Of a DNA stretch of 64,000 nt, positions 23,975-33,600 are shown piece by piece. The stretch is from an uncultured Lachnospiraceae bacterium (lineage in GTDB: Bacteria; Bacillota; Clostridia; Lachnospirales; Lachnospiraceae), in assembly GCA_910588865.1 (NCBI GenBank), contig CAJUSJ010000004.1, positions 38,661 to 102,660 of the forward strand. The letters are read 5' to 3'. The notes under the pieces are model-generated. The model did not search any database. It saw nothing but the letters and a program-made list of their open reading frames with translations, and had not been told where the DNA came from. Numbering within the stretch: position 1 is the first letter of the stretch; each line of letters starts with the position of its first letter. Position numbers and translations under genes: made by a program.

Positions 23975-24121
23975 TTAAGGCTCCCCCCTCTCTTCGTCAC
24001 AAACCGGCTTTAAAAACCCAAGGTCTATGTTCCTCACCAGGCTGTAGAGTTTCACAATCACGCAGACCAGGCTGACGCCCACACCCACAGGCATAACCCC
24101 ATAAACCTTCCCCCAGCTCAC
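23975..24121 (-). pseudogene. C-terminal remnant of TRAP small permease dctQ
   Basis: Read in the frame that ends at the TAA at 23975-23977, this stretch encodes SWGKVYGVMPVGVGVSL and then a hydrophobic and basic tail ending in GEP, which fits the last about 45 residues of a DctQ small permease. It lies three bases before dctM, as an intact dctQ would. There is no start for it. The upstream part is histidine kinase sequence in another frame, so the gene has lost its 5' two thirds by deletion. Confidence 0.7.
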
Positions 24122-25541
24122 TTTTTATATTAACGCACTCCCTATCTTTTGTAAAAAATCTGAGACGTTCCACCGTGTTGCTGATGCCCACGGATTTCCT
24201 TTTGCCTGACGGCACCTGCATTCCCCGGTTTAAGGCCTCCAGCTTGTCCTTTGGAATCCCCACGCCGTTATCCTCAATGGTGACAATACAGTTCCCATTG
24301 TCCCTTAGGACCCTGACCCACACCTTTCCCGGTTCTGTCTTCGGTTCAAGGCCGTGGATCACCGCGTTCTCCACAAATGGCTGAAGGGAAAAACGGGGAA
24401 TTCTCACCTGCTTTGTCAGACTTTCCTCATAGTCAAACTCACCTTCCACCCTGTCCCTGAAGCGGAAACTCTGGATATGGATATACTCCTTGACGATCTC
24501 CAATTCCTCATAGACCGTGACGGATTCTTTTAAATCATTGAGATTATACCGAAGCATGGCTGCCATGGAATCAATCATCTCCACGGCTTCCTCATCCATA
24601 CCCAGGGTTATGGTGCGGGATATGGTATTTAATGTATTGAAAAGAAAATGGGGATTGGTCTGAAGCTGCTGATTCAAAAATTCCGCCTGCTCAAGCCTGC
24701 GGGCATATTGTTCATTTTTCAACTGCTCCGCAAGGAGTTCTGCCTTGATCTCCCCGTTTTTCTGAATATCCTTCATCATCCTCCCGATATTTCTGGACAT
24801 CTTGTTAAAGGCCGCCGCCAGAATCTGTATCATCTCATCCTGCCAGTTCTCCCGGACCCGCGCCATGGTTCCTTCTGCGATTTCCCGGGAAGCCTGACAG
24901 AGTTCAGTTAAGGGGCGGTAAAATGTGTCGTTAACATAATAAACGCTGTAACCGGCAGCCGCTGCCAGCAGCAACACCGCGTAGAGATTAATAAAAAGCA
25001 GCTGTCTCTGCTTTTTTCTCAGCCACAGATAATAATCCCTGTTTTTATCCAGCAAAACCTCCAGTATCTCATCACAGTATTCCTGAATATAATTCCCGAT
25101 CTCCCTTGACTCCTGAAAACTTAGTCTTCCCTCATAATAATTTTTCTCCGCATATGAAAAAGCGCCGTAGTTCGCGGCGGTCTGATAAGAATAAAACGCA
25201 TCCGAGATTGACTGGATAAATGACGCGGCCGCCGGTGTGTCAACCATGTTCCGGCAGTTTTCCACCATCCGCTCCATCCGTTTCACCGCCTCATTGTGCT
25301 CTGAAAGATATCCCCTGTTTCCATTGATCAGATAATCTTCCATGGATGTGTCACACTGCTTAATAGCCTCCTTTATGGCAATGGCCTCATAATACATGTC
25401 CGTGCTTTTCTGATACCGGACGCCGATGTCACGGTACATCAGATAATTATACCCAGAGAAAATCAGCATAACCGCGGCCAGAAGAAAAAACATCCTATTG
25501 ATGACCGCAATAGCGGAACCCTTGATTTTGATCAGATTCAT
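23997..25541 (-). CDS. Sensor histidine kinase (YesM/LytS-type), 3' end replaced by deletion
   Basis: A 514-aa kinase: transmembrane helix near 12-32, extracellular helical sensor, second membrane helix near 195-220, HAMP-like linker, then the His_kinase motif QTNPHFLFNTLNTI near 315 and the HATPase boxes (NAVIHG near 425, IEDNGVGIP near 455). The ATG overlaps the stop of the preceding gene (ATGA). The expected end, SELGKGT plus a last β strand, breaks off after SELGEG. The final about 30 residues are dctQ sequence read out of frame. A response regulator, normally next, is absent. The kinase may still fold, but has lost the end of its ATP-binding domain and its partner. Confidence 0.8.
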   Translation of the reverse strand: MNLIKIKGSAIAVINRMFFLLAAVMLIFSGYNYLMYRDIGVRYQKSTDMYYEAIAIKEAIKQCDTSMEDYLINGNRGYLSEHNEAVKRMERMVENCRNMVDTPAAASFIQSISDAFYSYQTAANYGAFSYAEKNYYEGRLSFQESREIGNYIQEYCDEILEVLLDKNRDYYLWLRKKQRQLLFINLYAVLLLAAAAGYSVYYVNDTFYRPLTELCQASREIAEGTMARVRENWQDEMIQILAAAFNKMSRNIGRMMKDIQKNGEIKAELLAEQLKNEQYARRLEQAEFLNQQLQTNPHFLFNTLNTISRTITLGMDEEAVEMIDSMAAMLRYNLNDLKESVTVYEELEIVKEYIHIQSFRFRDRVEGEFDYEESLTKQVRIPRFSLQPFVENAVIHGLEPKTEPGKVWVRVLRDNGNCIVTIEDNGVGIPKDKLEALNRGMQVPSGKRKSVGISNTVERLRFFTKDRECVNIKSELGEGLWGYACGCGRQPGLRDCETLQPGEEHRPWVFKAGL

Positions 25542-26410
25542 CACTCCATTCCCCGCTCCTTTTGAGCCTCTATCATGGCGCGGATCTGGAATTCTTCCGT
25601 CTCCTCCGCGCACCGAAACAGGAGCCTCCTCTGCTCGTCGGAAAGGTTTCCTAAAGAAACCGTGCTGGCCACCAGCATATCCGGTGCCAGAAAATCTTTG
25701 TAAATCCACACATAAGGCATGACCTTATCATATCCGGCCCGTTTGTACAGAAGAAGAGGCATCTCGCTCCCATCGATAAATCCCGAATCAACCGCCCTCA
25801 AAAGATCGGTTCTCTCAAAATTCTCGATCTCCGCCCCCAGGTTCACCAGATACGCTGACACAGGCAAAACCTTTGCCGCATGAAGCCTCATCCCTGTAAA
25901 ATCCCCCGGACTCTCCGGCCTTTCCTTGGTGGCGACACATCTGTAATCCGGTCTGTAGCAGGACAAAAGCTCCAGCCTCTCCCTGGAAAGATACTCCTGG
26001 ATCTCCCCTGTCAATTCCCGGTAGCCCTCTCTCGCCTCCTGGGGCGAATCATAAGAGCCTATAAACCTGTTGATCTCTGGTATTTCCTCACAAAGAGAAA
26101 AATAATTCACCGCGGCGATGGCAATGCCTCCAAATTGAAGCTTAGTCACAATCTCCTTTTCACTTCCCGGCTCTGTATCATAAGTCACGGCAATGGCCAT
26201 CCGGCCCCCAGACTCCTGTTCCACAAGCCCGGCAAAATATTCCGCCGCCTTCCCCGTAGGATGACTTCTCTCATAAGGCACTGACATGCGCAGCATTGTC
26301 TGGTTTTTCCACTCTTCCTCAGGCTTCCCGGAAAAGGCGAAAGAGACGGAGAATGCTGATAACAGGCACAGGGAAATTAAAAAAATAATCACCGGACATT
26401 TCTGTTTCAT
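25541..26410 (-). CDS. TRAP-type solute-binding protein (DctP family), sensor-associated
   Basis: A 289-aa secreted or membrane-anchored protein with an N-terminal hydrophobic segment and DctP-like body (RMSVPYERSHPTGKAAEYFAGL near 40, KLQFGGIAIAAVNY near 85, GMRLHAAKVLP near 165, AVDSGFIDGSEMPL near 205). Chosen start at 26410, behind GGGGGGATTT. It is coupled to the histidine kinase by a four-base overlap. In Clostridia, TRAP loci often pair such a DctP-like protein with a kinase as the ligand sensor while a second DctP serves transport. The second copy is missing here, consistent with the deletion downstream. Confidence 0.8.
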   Translation of the reverse strand: MKQKCPVIIFLISLCLLSAFSVSFAFSGKPEEEWKNQTMLRMSVPYERSHPTGKAAEYFAGLVEQESGGRMAIAVTYDTEPGSEKEIVTKLQFGGIAIAAVNYFSLCEEIPEINRFIGSYDSPQEAREGYRELTGEIQEYLSRERLELLSCYRPDYRCVATKERPESPGDFTGMRLHAAKVLPVSAYLVNLGAEIENFERTDLLRAVDSGFIDGSEMPLLLYKRAGYDKVMPYVWIYKDFLAPDMLVASTVSLGNLSDEQRRLLFRCAEETEEFQIRAMIEAQKERGME

Positions 26411-26503
26411 AAATCCCCCCATTCTCTCTATTTTAAGGATACCATATCGAGTCATACAAAGCAAGGGACTGCCCATTATCCGCGCGTCCCAAGATTACTG
26501 TTC

Positions 26504-26514
26504 GTTACTGTTCA
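26504..26514 (+). repeat. GTTACTGTTCA repeat terminus overlapping a stop codon
   Basis: The 11-mer, preceded by a partial copy at 26494-26503. Its last three bases (26512-26514) form the stop codon of the MATE gene on the - strand. The rest of the 134-nt element is not present. Confidence 0.75.
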
Positions 26515-27846
26515 GGCTACTTGCTGTCCAAGACATAAAGTTTTATAACGGAACGCGAACGCCAGTGTCAGGCACAGACACAAAAACTCTGACAGGGCAG
26601 GCGCCCACCAGATCCCCGGGCCGCCAAACAGGGTGCCGCAGATCTTAAGAGCCAGGGCCAGTGTAACAAACCCTCTCCCCACAGAGATCACCAGAGCAGG
26701 CATTGGCCGTTCCACGGCTGTAAAAAATCCTCCCATCTGAATATTGATCCCCGCGATCAGGAAGGAGAGGGAAAAGACCCGGAAAACCGCTATTGTATAA
26801 TCCTTCAATTCCGCCAGCTCCCTGGATATAAACATGCTGACCAGCAAATCCGCTCCAGCCCAGCTGCCGATAAAAGCAGCAGCCCCCAGCCCGGCGGAAG
26901 CCGTCAGCCCGTACTTTAACAAAGTTCTGTACTTGCCGCCATCTCCCTTCCCATAATAAAAGCTGATCATAGGCTGGGCCCCCTGGGCGATCCCGGCGAT
27001 GGACATAACCACAATGGTATTTACATAACCGATGACCGTATAGCTGATGATCCCGTCATTTCCCAGATACTTTAAGATTGTGTGGTTAAACAGAAACACC
27101 GTAATCCCTGCCGAAAACTCAGTCAGGCAGGACGGCAGTCCGATCTTCACGGCCCGGACAAGCCGGGCCGGGTCCCACTTAAATTTCCGAAACCGAATCG
27201 TGGCTTTTGGACTAAGAAAATGGCTTATATACAGAAAAACCAGAGCGCACTGGGACAGCCCCGTGGCGGCTCCCGCTCCCGCCACTCCCCAGCGAAACAC
27301 CATGACAAAGAGATAATCCAGAATACAATTCAGCACCGCTCCCCCGGTGACCGCCGCTGTGGCGAACTTTGGATACCCGTCAGTTTTCACCAGAATCTCA
27401 AAAGAATAAGAGATGATAAAGCACCACGCGAATGGAAGAATCGAAAGAATATAATGTTTCACATACTCCATAGTCACTTCCGTGGCCCCCAAAAATATCG
27501 CGGCGGTTTCAAGATTGACGAAGACCCCTGCCGTTATTATGGCGGAAATAACCAGCAGGGAGGCCAGCCCCTGGGTGTACACTTCATCCGCTTTCTGCTT
27601 CTCCCCTTTTCCAAGGTATATGGCCACAATGGTAGATGTGCCCACAGCGAACAATATGGATACCGAAAAAAGAAAATTCACAAATGGCGAGGCGATGTTT
27701 ACAGCGGACAAAGCCACCTCCGAGACTCCTCTGGCCACAAACATCCCGTCAACCATGGTGTACAGGGCAAATATCCACTGGGCGGCGACAGAAGGCCATA
27801 TAAACCTCCAGAAACTTGTTTTTAACGGCATTCGTTCAAAATCCAT
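26512..27846 (-). CDS. MATE family efflux transporter
   Basis: A 444-aa membrane protein with about 12 hydrophobic helices and MATE patterns (MVDGMFVARGVSEVALSAVN near residue 30, GAVLNCILDYLFV near 165). It exports drugs or metabolites against a cation gradient. The start at 27846 follows AAAAGGAG. The stop codon and the sequence just beyond consist of the GTTACTGTTCA dispersed repeat, so the natural C-terminus may have been trimmed or replaced. It is separated from yhcH by a long GC-rich hairpin. Confidence 0.9.
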   Translation of the reverse strand: MDFERMPLKTSFWRFIWPSVAAQWIFALYTMVDGMFVARGVSEVALSAVNIASPFVNFLFSVSILFAVGTSTIVAIYLGKGEKQKADEVYTQGLASLLVISAIITAGVFVNLETAAIFLGATEVTMEYVKHYILSILPFAWCFIISYSFEILVKTDGYPKFATAAVTGGAVLNCILDYLFVMVFRWGVAGAGAATGLSQCALVFLYISHFLSPKATIRFRKFKWDPARLVRAVKIGLPSCLTEFSAGITVFLFNHTILKYLGNDGIISYTVIGYVNTIVVMSIAGIAQGAQPMISFYYGKGDGGKYRTLLKYGLTASAGLGAAAFIGSWAGADLLVSMFISRELAELKDYTIAVFRVFSLSFLIAGINIQMGGFFTAVERPMPALVISVGRGFVTLALALKICGTLFGGPGIWWAPALSEFLCLCLTLAFAFRYKTLCLGQQVA

Positions 27847-27890
27847 GTCTACTCTCCTTTTCACAATCCGGCCTTAAACCAACAATCCGG

Positions 27891-27934
27891 GGCAGCGCCC
27901 TTTCTGCTTTATACTGCAGAAGGGGCGCTGTCCC
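27891..27934. terminator. Long GC-rich stem-loop between yhcH-like and MATE genes
   Basis: An imperfect stem of about 18 bp (GGGGCAGCGCCC...GGGGCGCTGTCCC with CTGCAG arms) in the 120-nt gap. There is no U-run on either side, so it could be a processing hairpin rather than a classical terminator. Confidence 0.45.
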
Positions 27935-27966
27935 GGACAGACCTGTCAGCGAGACAGCAGGCCAGC

Positions 27967-28470
27967 CTATATAACAATTTTAATACAAGCTTTCACAACA
28001 TCTGACGGAACCACAACGCGCCTCTGAGGCATATGTACATCTTCCGGGTAGACGATAACCACATCCCCCGCCTTCATAAGCACGGCTGTCTCGTAATCCC
28101 TGTTATACAGAAAATCATCCTCAACCTCATCATACTCCGTCACCGGCTTCCCCGCGCGGTCAAGAGGTGTATAGCAGAAGTACTCCATCCCTTCCGCCAC
28201 ATAATGAATATCAATAAATTTCTTATGCCCTTCAAACCAGCAGTCGTCGATGGTGCGGGTCGTATAGCGCTGTACCAGAATAAATACGCCCTGCTTTTCT
28301 TTCGCGTTCATATCCAGCAGGCTGCTTTTGGACAGCACCGTGCCATCCAGCGCGTAACGTCCGTCCTCCATATTCCGGATGTCATTTTCCTTCAGCCAAT
28401 CTAATGCCTTCTTGATATTCTCGCCCAAAACATTGTAACGCGCGCTTTCCCCTAACGTAGTAACTATCAT
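27967..28470 (-). CDS. YhcH/YjgK/YiaL family protein (DUF386)
   Basis: A 167-aa cupin-like protein. The family core is visible: YTTRTIDDCWFEGHKKFIDIHYV (His and Glu at the metal site) near residue 68 and DVHMPQ near 147. Members are linked to sialic acid and other sugar-acid metabolism and to biofilm formation in some bacteria, but the reaction is not settled. AGGAGGAAGG precedes the ATG. No neighbouring sugar-acid genes give it a specific role. Confidence 0.85.
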   Translation of the reverse strand: MIVTTLGESARYNVLGENIKKALDWLKENDIRNMEDGRYALDGTVLSKSSLLDMNAKEKQGVFILVQRYTTRTIDDCWFEGHKKFIDIHYVAEGMEYFCYTPLDRAGKPVTEYDEVEDDFLYNRDYETAVLMKAGDVVIVYPEDVHMPQRRVVVPSDVVKACIKIVI

Positions 28471-28626
28471 GTTCCTTCCTCCTGACCAATGGATTTATAT
28501 TTGGTTTACAGGCCTCATTATATACAGAAATCCCAAAAACTTCACTGGAATAACTTGCTTATCCACCGGGATATCTTGTTCATTTTTCACCTTCCCATAA
28601 AATCTTGTCATTAAACTCAGCGCAGA

Positions 28627-28658
28627 TTGTTAACTATTTCTATTTTTTTAGTTGACAT
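28627..28658. promoter_or_regulatory. BirA operator in the bioY promoter
   Basis: TTGTTAAC (28627-28634) and GTTGACAT (28651-28658) form an inverted repeat with a 16-nt spacer, the half-sites and spacing of a BirA biotin-repressor box. The right half-site contains the -35 box, so bound BirA would block RNA polymerase when biotin is plentiful. Confidence 0.75.
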
Positions 28659-28680
28659 TCTCTCCGCGCCATGTTATATT
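28652..28680 (+). promoter_or_regulatory. bioY promoter
   Basis: TTGACA at 28652-28657, a 17-nt spacer and TATATT at 28675-28680 with an extended TG: a near-consensus promoter. The leader to bioY is about 115 nt. Confidence 0.8.
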
Positions 28681-28800
28681 CTTCCCAGGACAGATGAACC
28701 CAGGCCTGGTTTTCCACATGGTTCAGACCGTCTTCCACACAGGAACTGCCGTTTTCCACTATCCGGCAAATTTTATCACCAAAAAGAAAGGATAACCACT

Positions 28801-29397
28801 ATGAACGCTACCGTCTCATCCAAACCCCGCCCGCCTGAGAAAAACCGCTTTGTCTCCACCCAGCACATGGTTCTGGCAGGCATGTTTGCCGCTCTTCTCG
28901 CGGTCATTTCCCAGATCTCCATCCCCCTTCCCACCGGGGTTCCCGTCACCATCCAGGTGTTTGGAATTGCCCTTGTGGGAACCGTTCTCGGCTGGAAGCT
29001 AGGGCTTATGTCTGTGCTGACCTACATACTTTTAGGAGCCGCGGGGCTTCCCATCTTTGCCAACTTTCAAGGCGGGATCCAGTGTCTCGCGGGCCTGTCC
29101 GGCGGATATATCCTTGCCTGGCCTGTTATGGCTGTTCTGGCCGGTATCCGGGTGAAGCACAAAAACCGGACTCTCACACTGGCCTGTCGCGCCGCCTTGT
29201 CCATCTTAGGCCTGATGATCGTGGAAATTGCGGGAGGCTTCCAGTGGTCTTTGCTGACCACGGAGATGTCATTTGGAGCCATTATGGCCTACTCTTTTGT
29301 GGCCTTTATCCCCAAGGATATGATCATCACTGTCCTGGCCGTGGTGATTGGAGATCAGATACGGGGACCCTTAGAAAAAGCCGGCTACCTCAAATGA
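28801..29397 (+). CDS. bioY: Biotin transporter BioY
   Basis: A 198-aa integral membrane protein, the substrate-binding S-component for biotin uptake, working alone or with ECF energy-coupling subunits encoded elsewhere. BioY features: HMVLAGMFAALLAV near residue 22, PTGVPVTIQVF near 43, G..GLPIF.N..GG......SGGYILAWP near 78-100. The start at 28801 follows AAAGGA; the upstream open frame covers the promoter and is not coding. Regulated by the BirA box described above. A bidirectional terminator overlaps the stop region. Confidence 0.9.
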   Translation: MNATVSSKPRPPEKNRFVSTQHMVLAGMFAALLAVISQISIPLPTGVPVTIQVFGIALVGTVLGWKLGLMSVLTYILLGAAGLPIFANFQGGIQCLAGLSGGYILAWPVMAVLAGIRVKHKNRTLTLACRAALSILGLMIVEIAGGFQWSLLTTEMSFGAIMAYSFVAFIPKDMIITVLAVVIGDQIRGPLEKAGYLK

Positions 29398-29411
29398 GGA
29401 CCGGCTTTTTT
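29375..29411. terminator. Bidirectional terminator between bioY and the metallo-hydrolase gene
   Basis: AAAAAGCCGG and CCGGCTTTTTT pair across a 16-nt loop. The hairpin includes the last codons of bioY and ends one base before the stop codon of the convergent gene. Confidence 0.85.
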
Positions 29412-30608
29412 CTATTTCAGTTCCAAAATAATATCTCCGTCTTTGATACAATAATTTTCTTCCACGCCCAGCTCTTCTATCCACTTCCGGGTCTCCAGGG
29501 TTTTCCAGGGGCCGGTACCTTCACCTTCGCCCCGGTCATTATCCCACAGCCACTGAGGGGTGGGCCAGAGGCAGATCCTGGGGGCAATGGCCTTGTAAAC
29601 CTCTTTTCCCACCCCGTTCTGCCCGTGATGAGCCATCTGGACCATATCCGCCGCCAGCATCCTCTCCGACTCTTTCAGAAGCCTCTGTCCGCCCTCATAA
29701 CCCATATCTCCCAAAAACAGTACTTTCTGCTCACCGGTTTCCAGGAGATAGACGATGCTGCTGTTGTTGACAGGGTCTGTTTTCAGTTCATACCGGTTGT
29801 TCAGGGCCGTGATCCGCAGACCGTCCATGTCTGTCTCAAATCCTTTTCCCACAGAACCCCACACAGTGCCGACGGGAAGCATTGACAGCTCCCTCAAAAA
29901 TGTTTCCACAAAGGGCGCTTCCTCCGGCGAGGCCTTCTGATACCACTCCGGCGAGGCAAAAGAGCCGTAGATTCTGTCTATGGTGATCTCGCTGCTCTTA
30001 TTTCGCAAAATATAGCACAGGGCTCCCCCATGGTCCGGGTGGGGATGGGTGATGAACCACGCATCCACATGGCCGCCGTATTTTTTTATATTTTCCAGCA
30101 GATAATCCCCGTCTTCCTCCCAGCCTCCGTCGATGACGATCAGCCTGCCGTTTTGGGAGCGGATCAGGACGCTGAGCATCTGGGCTCTGCCGGAATTCTT
30201 CAGCATCACCAGCAGCGGGCCTGTGGGCTCGGGATCCTCCTCCCCCTCTGACCGGTTCTCATGGGAACTCTGTCCAATCCCGGTCTCAGCGGCATCCTGT
30301 CTGGACCTGTCTCCTGTCCAGGCCTCAACGGCATCCTCTCCGGTTGTGTCCCCGGTCCCGGCTCCGACAGCATCCTCTCCGGACGCACCTCTGGTTCCGG
30401 CCTCAACAGCCTCCTCTCCGGACGTGTCCCCGATCCCGGTGCCGACGGCATCCCCTCCAGACGTGTCCCCGGTCTCCTGTCCCGCCTCAGCCGCCGTCAG
30501 CGTCTCCTGCCCCGCTAAACCCTCGGTTCCGGCAGCCCACGCCCTGCCGCCAAAAGACACGGCCACCGCCGCGCCCAACAGCACGGACATTACAAAACCC
30601 TTTATCAT
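29412..30608 (-). CDS. Secreted metallo-β-lactamase-fold hydrolase with repeat linker
   Basis: A 398-aa protein. A signal peptide (first about 26 residues, ending AWA) is followed by five tandem 13-residue repeats rich in Gly, Asp, Glu and Ala (residues 49-113), then the catalytic domain from about 130. The metal site THPHPDHGG is near residue 190, with a second His/Asp set in VLFLGDMGYEG and MAHHGQNG near 300-330. The fold resembles the C-terminal domain of ComEC and stand-alone exported hydrolases. The substrate is unknown. The linker length is likely to vary between strains because the repeat is conserved at DNA level. Confidence 0.8.
   Translation of the reverse strand: MIKGFVMSVLLGAAVAVSFGGRAWAAGTEGLAGQETLTAAEAGQETGDTSGGDAVGTGIGDTSGEEAVEAGTRGASGEDAVGAGTGDTTGEDAVEAWTGDRSRQDAAETGIGQSSHENRSEGEEDPEPTGPLLVMLKNSGRAQMLSVLIRSQNGRLIVIDGGWEEDGDYLLENIKKYGGHVDAWFITHPHPDHGGALCYILRNKSSEITIDRIYGSFASPEWYQKASPEEAPFVETFLRELSMLPVGTVWGSVGKGFETDMDGLRITALNNRYELKTDPVNNSSIVYLLETGEQKVLFLGDMGYEGGQRLLKESERMLAADMVQMAHHGQNGVGKEVYKAIAPRICLWPTPQWLWDNDRGEGEGTGPWKTLETRKWIEELGVEENYCIKDGDIILELK
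30270..30464 (-). repeat. Five tandem 39-nt repeats in the metallo-hydrolase linker
   Basis: Each unit encodes 13 residues of the form (T/A)(S/T)GE(D/E)AV.AGTGD. Units are similar in DNA as well as protein, a typical variable-number tandem repeat. Confidence 0.75.
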
Positions 30609-30624
30609 AAGCTTGAATCTCCTC

Positions 30625-33600
30625 TCACACCGGCTCTGCCAGTTCTCCCATCCTTTTCAGTATCTCCTCCGCCTTATTCATCATCTTCCTGCTGTCCCGG
30701 TTTTTGCTGTTCTTGTCCTGATAAAGAAATCCCGGCGGGTCTCCCGGCTGTATTGTTAAGCTTCCCTGGTACTCTGCCATAAACCGGGGAAGCTCACTGG
30801 TCTTAAGCCTTGCCCTGGAATACATGGCCATGCGGATCTCCTGGCGGTTGATATTGATTTCCGTCACAAAGGCCTGATGCCCAAGGGCTTTCAGATACGC
30901 CGCTTTCAGAAGATTATCTACCGCTGCCGGGAGCTCGCCGAACCGGTCCATCAGCTCATCCTGCATATCCATATATTCGTCCTCATTCTCAATAGCCGAG
31001 ATCCTCTTGTAGATGTCAAGCTTCTGGTACTCATTTTTAATATAGCCCCCGGGAATATAGGCATCCACATCGCAGTCCACCACGGTCTGAAAATCTTCCT
31101 CTTCGATCCGTTTCCCCTTGAGGGCCTGGACTGCCTGGTTCAGCAGCTTGCAGTAAAGGTCATAGCCCACAGCCTCCATGTGACCGTGCTGCTCCGCTCC
31201 CAGCACATTGCCGGCTCCCCGGATCTCCAGATCCCTCATGGCGATCTTGATCCCTGATCCCAGCTCCGTAAATTCCCGGATGGCCTGGAGCCGCTTTTCC
31301 GCCTCTTCTTTTAACATCTTGTCTCTCTTATACATTAAAAACGCGTAGGAAACCCGGCTGGAACGTCCCACCCTTCCCCTAAGCTGGTAGAGCTGGGACA
31401 GGCCCATGCGGTCCGCGTCGTGGATGATCATGGTGTTGGCGTTGGGGATATCCAGTCCTGTCTCAATGATGGTGGTGGACACCAGAACATCGATATCGCC
31501 GCTTACAAAGTCAAACATGATCCTCTCAAGCTGCCTTTCCTGCATCTGGCCGTGGGCAAAGACCACGTTGGCCCCAGGTGCCAGCTCCGCCACATGGAGA
31601 GCCACCTCCTCAATGTCATTGACCCGGTTGTACACATAGTACACCTGGCCGTTTCGGGCCAGTTCCCGGTTAATGGCTTCTCTCACCATCTCGTCGTTGT
31701 ACTCCATCACATAGGTCTGGATCGGCACCCGGTCCACCGGCGGCTCCTCCAGCACGCTCATGTCCCGGATCCCCACAAGGCTCATGTGGAGGGTTCTGGG
31801 GATGGGGGTGGCTGTCAGGGTCAGTACATCCACATTTTCTTTCAGCTGTTTGATCTTCTCCTTGTGGGCCACGCCGAAGCGCTGCTCCTCGTCAATGATC
31901 AGAAGGCCCAGATCCTTGAATACCACATCTTTCGACAGCACCCGGTGGGTTCCTATGACCACATCTACCAGGCCTTTCTTTAAATCCGTCAAAGTCTTTT
32001 TCTGCTCCGCGGCGCTTCGGAACCGGGACATCAGATCCACACGCACCGGAAAATCTTTCATCCTCTGGACAAATGTATTGTAGTGCTGCTGGGCCAGGAT
32101 GGTGGTGGGCACCAGGTACACCACCTGTTTCCCGTCCTGGATGGCCTTGAACGCGGCCCTGAGAGCGATCTCTGTCTTCCCGTAGCCCACATCCCCGCAG
32201 ATCAGCCGGTCCATGATCTTCCGGCTCTCCATGTCCTTCTTGGTGGCCTCGATGGCATCTAGCTGGTCGTCGGTCTCGTCGTAGGGGAACAGCTCCTCAA
32301 ACTCTTTCTGCCACTCAGAATCCCGGCTGTACTGAAAACCCTCTGTGCCTTGTCTGGCGGCGTACAGCTCCACCAGTTCCCTGGCAATCTCTTTTACCGC
32401 CCCTTTCACCTTGGCCTTGGTCCTGTTCCACTGCTCGCCCCCCAGCTTATTAAGCTTCGGGGCCTTGGCGTCCGCGCCCGCGTACTTCTGGATCCCATCC
32501 AGCCTTGTGGCCGGAAGATACAGGTTGCCGCCGTCAGCATACTCAATTTTCAGATAGTCTTTAATGACCCGGTCCTGCTCGATCTTCTCGATTCCCCGGT
32601 AGACTCCCAGGCCGTGGTCCTCATGGACCACATAGTCGCCTACGGACAGCTCGGAAAAGCTCTGGATCTTTTTTCCCTCATAGGAGGTTTTCTTCCGCCG
32701 CTTCTTCTGTCTGGCCGCCCCGAACATGTCCCCCTCGGTAATGACCACAAAACGGATCTGGGGATACTCGAACCCCCGGTGGAGATTGCCGTAGGTCACC
32801 AGAATCTCCCCCGGCTTTACCTGGCGCTCTTTGTCGTCAGGACAGAAGGCGGACAGCTCATATTCCCGCAGATCCCCGGCAAGGCGGCTTGCCCTTGTGT
32901 GGGAGCCGGACAGCAGGATCACCCGGTATTTTTCCTTTTTCCACCGCTTTAGATCCCTGATCAGCAGCTCGAAGCCATTTTGATAAGAATTGATGTTTTT
33001 TGCCTGGATGCTGTAACGGCTCTCCACCGTCATACCGGGCAGCCGCTGCTCCAGCCCTGTGAGCATCACGGTTCTGGGAGTCTGAAGCCTGGCCAGGATC
33101 TCTCCGGCAGGATACAGAAGAGCGGTCTGCTCCGGAAGAAGATACCCTTTCTCCAGCCGGTGGACCATGCTCTCCCGGAACTCCGCCTCCACGGTCTCCC
33201 CTTTTTCTTTCAGCCTGCCTGGCTCATCTAAAAATATGGCTGTCTCCTGTTCCGGAAAATACTGGAGAAATGACACCGTGTCATCCTGGCAGAAATAAGT
33301 CAGATAGCTGTCCAGCCCGCTGCTGACAAAGCCTTCCTCCAAACTCTCTGTGAATTCCCTGATAATGGAAGCAATCCGGTTGGCCTCCTCTGTCTTCATC
33401 TGATCCCGCAGGATCTTTTCCTGCTTCGCGGCAGCCCGCTTTACCTGTTTAAGACCTTCCTCCAGCTGGTCTTTCCCAAAGACCTGCTCAGAGGCCGGAT
33501 AGATCACAGCTCGTTCCACCTGCTCCACGGATCTCTGGCTCTCTAAGTCGAAGGTCCGGATGGAGTCCACCTCGTCATCCCACAGCTCAACCCGAAAGGG

